From assembly GCA_938039145.1 (NCBI GenBank), contig CALHVG010000024.1, forward strand, positions 1-34,492: a stretch of 34,492 nucleotides of DNA, given 5' to 3'. Shown in pieces: positions 31,384 to 34,492 of this stretch. Made by a program: the position numbers and the translations under genes. Below the pieces are notes generated by a model. That model saw only the letters and a program-made list of their open reading frames with translations. It did no database searches and was not told the DNA's origin. The number at the start of each line of letters is the position of its first letter. Position 1 is the stretch's first letter. Source of the stretch: an uncultured Treponema sp. GTDB lineage: Bacteria; Spirochaetota; Spirochaetia; Treponematales; Treponemataceae.

Positions 31384-34300
31384 CTAATCATCTTTCCAGC
31401 TTATTTTAAGCTCAACATCTACATCGCCCTCACCTGAGCCGCGGAATTGAAGCCTAAAACTTTCTTCAGAATTAATATATATGTCTCGTCCCTCGAATTT
31501 CCACTTATCATCCATGAAATTGTACGTACAATTTTTAGTTACATCTGCAATAACGTCATCACCAGAACTTTTATCCTTTTCCTCTATATGGAACTTAACC
31601 TCTACCGCCTTGTATATAAGGAAATAAATAAAAAAATCCTTGCTTCGGTTTATTTCATATACTGCCCCATTTTTTTTAGGTTTCCACGCATTATTTCTAT
31701 CCAGAACGTGTATATTTTCATTACCGGCTGTCATTGTCCAGAAATACTCTGCATCTGTAGTGCTATCATGCTCTTCTACACTGATAAAGTTTTCAATTTT
31801 AACCGTCATTTTTCCCCTTACAAACTTTACTACCCCGTCCTTCTTTTTGTACCGCCGGAATTTGTTGCCGTTTTCCGGAGTTACCGTAAAGTTCTCTTTT
31901 TCGGCACTGCCCGTTGCAAGGATTCTGCCGTCGCTATATTCGTTAGGCGTTATCTTTGCGGCGGGGCGGTTCACCAATGTGCCGGTTATGTTAATGCTTT
32001 TGCCGGATTCCAAATATACGTCGTTGTTTTGGTCGACTGAAGCGTTGCCGCTCATATTGAATGTTCCGCTCACGTATACACCGCCGCCCTTATCGGCCGC
32101 TGTGCAGCCGGAGATAGTGCTTGAGTCCTGCATAATGAGCGTGCCTCCGTTTACGTACACGCCGCCGCCTTTGTGCGCCGAGCAGCCGGTGATAGCGCTT
32201 GAGCCTTTCATAGTGAGTGTAACCCCGCTGTTTACGTATGCGCCGGCGCCTGTGCGGTCTCCGGGTTCTGTGCCGTTTTTAAGCGTTATATTTTCAAGGG
32301 TGAGATTTTTGTCCACATTAAAAATACCCGACTTGCCGTCTGCATTCAAAGAGGCGGAAGAGCCGCTGCTCTTAATAATAAGGTCTCTGCCGATACTAAT
32401 TTTTCCGTTATTGCCCGGGGCGTTCGTTGCCTTTATTTCCCCGCTTATAGTGATTGTATGGGCGCCTTTCTTTTTTGCCGCTTCTTCTCTAAGTTTTTTC
32501 CATGCATCGTCTCCGCCTGCCAAATCGAATACACCGGGTTTAAATGTAACCTTTACGGTTATATTGTCTGTTACGTTCGAAATCATTGCCGTTGTGCCCG
32601 TACCGCCGCCAGATGAAAAATTACCGGAAGAAACCGTCCAGCCTGAAATTTCCCAGCCTTCAGCAGCTGTTGCGGTAAAGCTTACGTTTCCTCCGTGTAT
32701 AACTTGAACGCCGGCGCTGCCAGTTGTCGAAGAACCCGAATCGGCTTTTATCGAGCCGCCCTCTCCGCCTTCTACCTTGTAGGTTACGGTGTATACCTTT
32801 TGTCTGAACTTTACCTTTACTTCTCTTGCGCCCGTTACATTTGGAAGACTTGCATTTGTGCTGTTAGACGGACTTGCAGACACACCGTTCCACCTTTCAA
32901 CTTCATAGCCTTCATTCGGAACCGCCTCAAAACTTACAGTTCCGCCGTTATTAACGGTTAGCGTTTCCACAGTATTTCCGGTTGCCGTTTTAGCAGCTCC
33001 GTTGTATGTGGCCTTAAGCTTTCCGCCCGTTCCGCCTTCAACGCTGAACTTTACGTTGTGGGTCTTTCTAACAAAGGCTACCGTTACTTCTTTTGCGCCT
33101 ATTACATTGGAAAGAGTTGCTTTTTTCTTGTCGGTTGGCGATGTTACCGTTACGTTGCCGCTCCAGCGGTCAACTTCCCAGCCTTCAGCCGGCGTTGCGG
33201 TAAAGTTTACGTTGGCACCGTGTGTAACCGAAACGGTACTGCTGCTTGTTGTCGAAGAGCCCGAATCGGCTTTTATAGAGCCACCTTGTCCGTTTACTAC
33301 GCGGTAGGTTACGCTGTAAGAGTTTATACTCCACTGTGCCGTGTATGACTTATCTTCTTCCGGATACGTCGGCGAAGACGCTAAAGCGGGGCTCCAGCCG
33401 CTCAGGGTTTTACCTGTACTTACGGGAGAAGGAACCGGAATCGCCGCGCCGTATTTACCCGTTTTTGTTACATTGCCCGTATTTCCGCCGATGTTTCCGC
33501 CGTTCAGATTGAACGTTACGCTTATCATCTTGCGCTTGTAATACGCATTTACAATAGTGCTTCCGTCCGCATTGATTGTAGGAGAATCCGGTTCAATGTG
33601 GTCAAAAACAAAGCCCGTATACTCTTTTTTGACAGTTTCGGCAGAAACGGTCGAGTTTGTAGTTCCGTGATGTTCTTTTTCCTCACGTGGAGTGCTTTGA
33701 TAAGCATCATCATCAACATTTTCCATATAGTGACGAACAGTGTATTTTGTATCATCCGCAAATGTCCATTTTGCAAAGAGCTTAATGTTCCCTGTTACAG
33801 TGTGGTTATCAAAATCCCATTCCTCGCCGTCGGAACAGGCATCGTCTTTATACCATCCGGCAAAGTTAAATCCCGGTTTTGTAGGCGCCGAAGGCATTAC
33901 CGCCGTTCCGCCGTTTTCTATGTATTGAGGCTGAACCGCACTGCCTCCTTTTGTATCAAATTCGACTTTAAACTTCTCTTTTAATTCCGCAGTAACGCTG
34001 TCCGAAACAACACCTTCTTTGTCTTGCAGGACTACAGTATATGGAGTCTTCGGATTTATGCTTTCCACTTCCATCCCGGTTTTTAAATACAATACCCACG
34101 CGCCTGTAGGAACGGGAGCAGCGCTGATAACGGAAATTACGGAACCGGAACTTATAAACGAGCCTACAGAAGATGTTTCTGCAGGTTTTTCAAAGTCGGA
34201 GTTGTCACTTTTGTATAAAAGCGAGTAAGAGGAACCGTTTATTGTGATTTTTTCAATATCCTTGTGAACGGGAACGGAACCTGAGCCGACAGGAACAGTC

Positions 34301-34437
34301 TTTGTCATTTCTGCGGAATCGAACTTTAAACAGAGCACGTAATGCGAAGGTAAGTCGCTTGACTTTGCAATCACAACCTCGGGTTTTGGCGGCGGGGAGT
34401 TCGACTTTATGGTAAAAGTGTAAGTCTGACTGAACAC
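31384..34437 (-). CDS. Large repeat-rich surface protein with beta-helix domain, N-terminus incomplete
   Basis: At least 1017 residues are present. In order: an NSPPPK...DIEKITING module (about 10-100); an InlB/Listeria-Bacteroides repeat (FDTKGGSAVQPQYIENGG, about 150-225); a MucBP-like segment (TVRHYMENVDDDAY); and a second InlB repeat (VTFNLNGGNIGG). Three PF18998-like repeats of about 85 residues follow (SVTYRVVNGQGGSIKADSGS, VKFSVEGGTGGKLKATYNGA, TVTYKVEGGEGGSIKADSGS). A right-handed beta-helix comes next (ITLKNGTEPGDRTGAGAYVN, ITGCSAHKGGGVYVNGGTL, ISGCTAADKGGGVYVSGTF), then a C-terminal beta domain. These are typical of adhesins or autotransporter-like surface proteins. The shown start is GTG 34437, but coding sense (KFTIKTKDGR) runs on to an in-frame TGA at 34485-34483. 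The true start, probably with a lipoprotein signal, is therefore beyond the window or across another frameshift. Confidence 0.85.
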   Translation of the reverse strand: MFSQTYTFTIKSNSPPPKPEVVIAKSSDLPSHYVLCLKFDSAEMTKTVPVGSGSVPVHKDIEKITINGSSYSLLYKSDNSDFEKPAETSSVGSFISSGSVISVISAAPVPTGAWVLYLKTGMEVESINPKTPYTVVLQDKEGVVSDSVTAELKEKFKVEFDTKGGSAVQPQYIENGGTAVMPSAPTKPGFNFAGWYKDDACSDGEEWDFDNHTVTGNIKLFAKWTFADDTKYTVRHYMENVDDDAYQSTPREEKEHHGTTNSTVSAETVKKEYTGFVFDHIEPDSPTINADGSTIVNAYYKRKMISVTFNLNGGNIGGNTGNVTKTGKYGAAIPVPSPVSTGKTLSGWSPALASSPTYPEEDKSYTAQWSINSYSVTYRVVNGQGGSIKADSGSSTTSSSTVSVTHGANVNFTATPAEGWEVDRWSGNVTVTSPTDKKKATLSNVIGAKEVTVAFVRKTHNVKFSVEGGTGGKLKATYNGAAKTATGNTVETLTVNNGGTVSFEAVPNEGYEVERWNGVSASPSNSTNASLPNVTGAREVKVKFRQKVYTVTYKVEGGEGGSIKADSGSSTTGSAGVQVIHGGNVSFTATAAEGWEISGWTVSSGNFSSGGGTGTTAMISNVTDNITVKVTFKPGVFDLAGGDDAWKKLREEAAKKKGAHTITISGEIKATNAPGNNGKISIGRDLIIKSSGSSASLNADGKSGIFNVDKNLTLENITLKNGTEPGDRTGAGAYVNSGVTLTMKGSSAITGCSAHKGGGVYVNGGTLIMQDSSTISGCTAADKGGGVYVSGTFNMSGNASVDQNNDVYLESGKSINITGTLVNRPAAKITPNEYSDGRILATGSAEKENFTVTPENGNKFRRYKKKDGVVKFVRGKMTVKIENFISVEEHDSTTDAEYFWTMTAGNENIHVLDRNNAWKPKKNGAVYEINRSKDFFIYFLIYKAVEVKFHIEEKDKSSGDDVIADVTKNCTYNFMDDKWKFEGRDIYINSEESFRLQFRGSGEGDVDVELKISWKDD

Positions 34438-34492
34438 CCTGCCGTCCTTAGTTTTTATTGTAAATTTTGTGAGACATTTTGCTCAAGTGTAG

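Overview
The window reads as spirochaete DNA, most likely a host-associated Treponema. The evidence is the mid-GC protein-coding sequence, several lipoproteins with lax spirochaetal lipoboxes, treponemal surface-protein families (beta-helix, BspA-like leucine-rich repeats, InlB-type repeats), a PtsN-type EIIA fused to a helix-turn-helix, and gene orders that, from memory, resemble T. pallidum TP0483-TP0485 and TP0886-TP0888. The first ~480 bases do not fit. They are very AT-rich and encode the C-terminus of a phosphoketolase in which a Trp is written as TGA, which points to a mollicute (Mycoplasma/Spiroplasma-type code) source. That is either an assembly chimera or a transferred and decayed fragment.

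Layout. 551-1555: class II fructose-bisphosphate aldolase, ending at a bidirectional terminator. 10189-1646 (minus): a tightly packed operon of class III adenylate cyclase, FecR-domain inner-membrane protein, outer-membrane barrel protein and a beta-helix lipoprotein broken by two frameshifts. 11805-10462 (minus): an outer-membrane protein with its own promoter and terminator. About 12.0-14.0 kb: an accessory, gene-poor stretch with inverted repeats, a frameshifted YcxB-like gene, and a long leader carrying seven 8-bp tandem repeats and a terminator-like hairpin in front of a leucine-rich-repeat lipoprotein (14061-15353). 15697-15769: an isolated tRNA-Phe. 20453-15938 (minus): a transglutaminase-like exported protein, a short RibF (FAD synthetase only), rpsO and pnp. 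20.6-25.9 kb: RluA-type pseudouridine synthase, HTH-EIIA regulator, DEAD-box helicase, a PilZ-like protein, a lipoprotein and an LCM-family methyltransferase. 31176-26056 (minus): an alpha-galactoside/galactose operon of TetR regulator, GH36 alpha-galactosidase, galactokinase and uridylyltransferase. 34437-31384 (minus): a large repeat-rich surface protein cut off near the window edge.

The candidate for a little-described system is the cyclase-FecR-barrel-lipoprotein operon. Its parts span the cytoplasm, inner membrane, periplasm and outer membrane, so it could couple an envelope signal to cAMP. The frameshifts at 1646-3771 sit in 8-base A/T runs, while 8-base runs in the neighbouring genes stay in frame. 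That leaves open either phase-variable expression or sequencing indels. The proteins at both ends of the treponemal part (1646-3771 and 31384-34437) share an 'NSPPPK...DI..(L/I)TING' module and a beta-helix region, so they belong to one surface-protein family.
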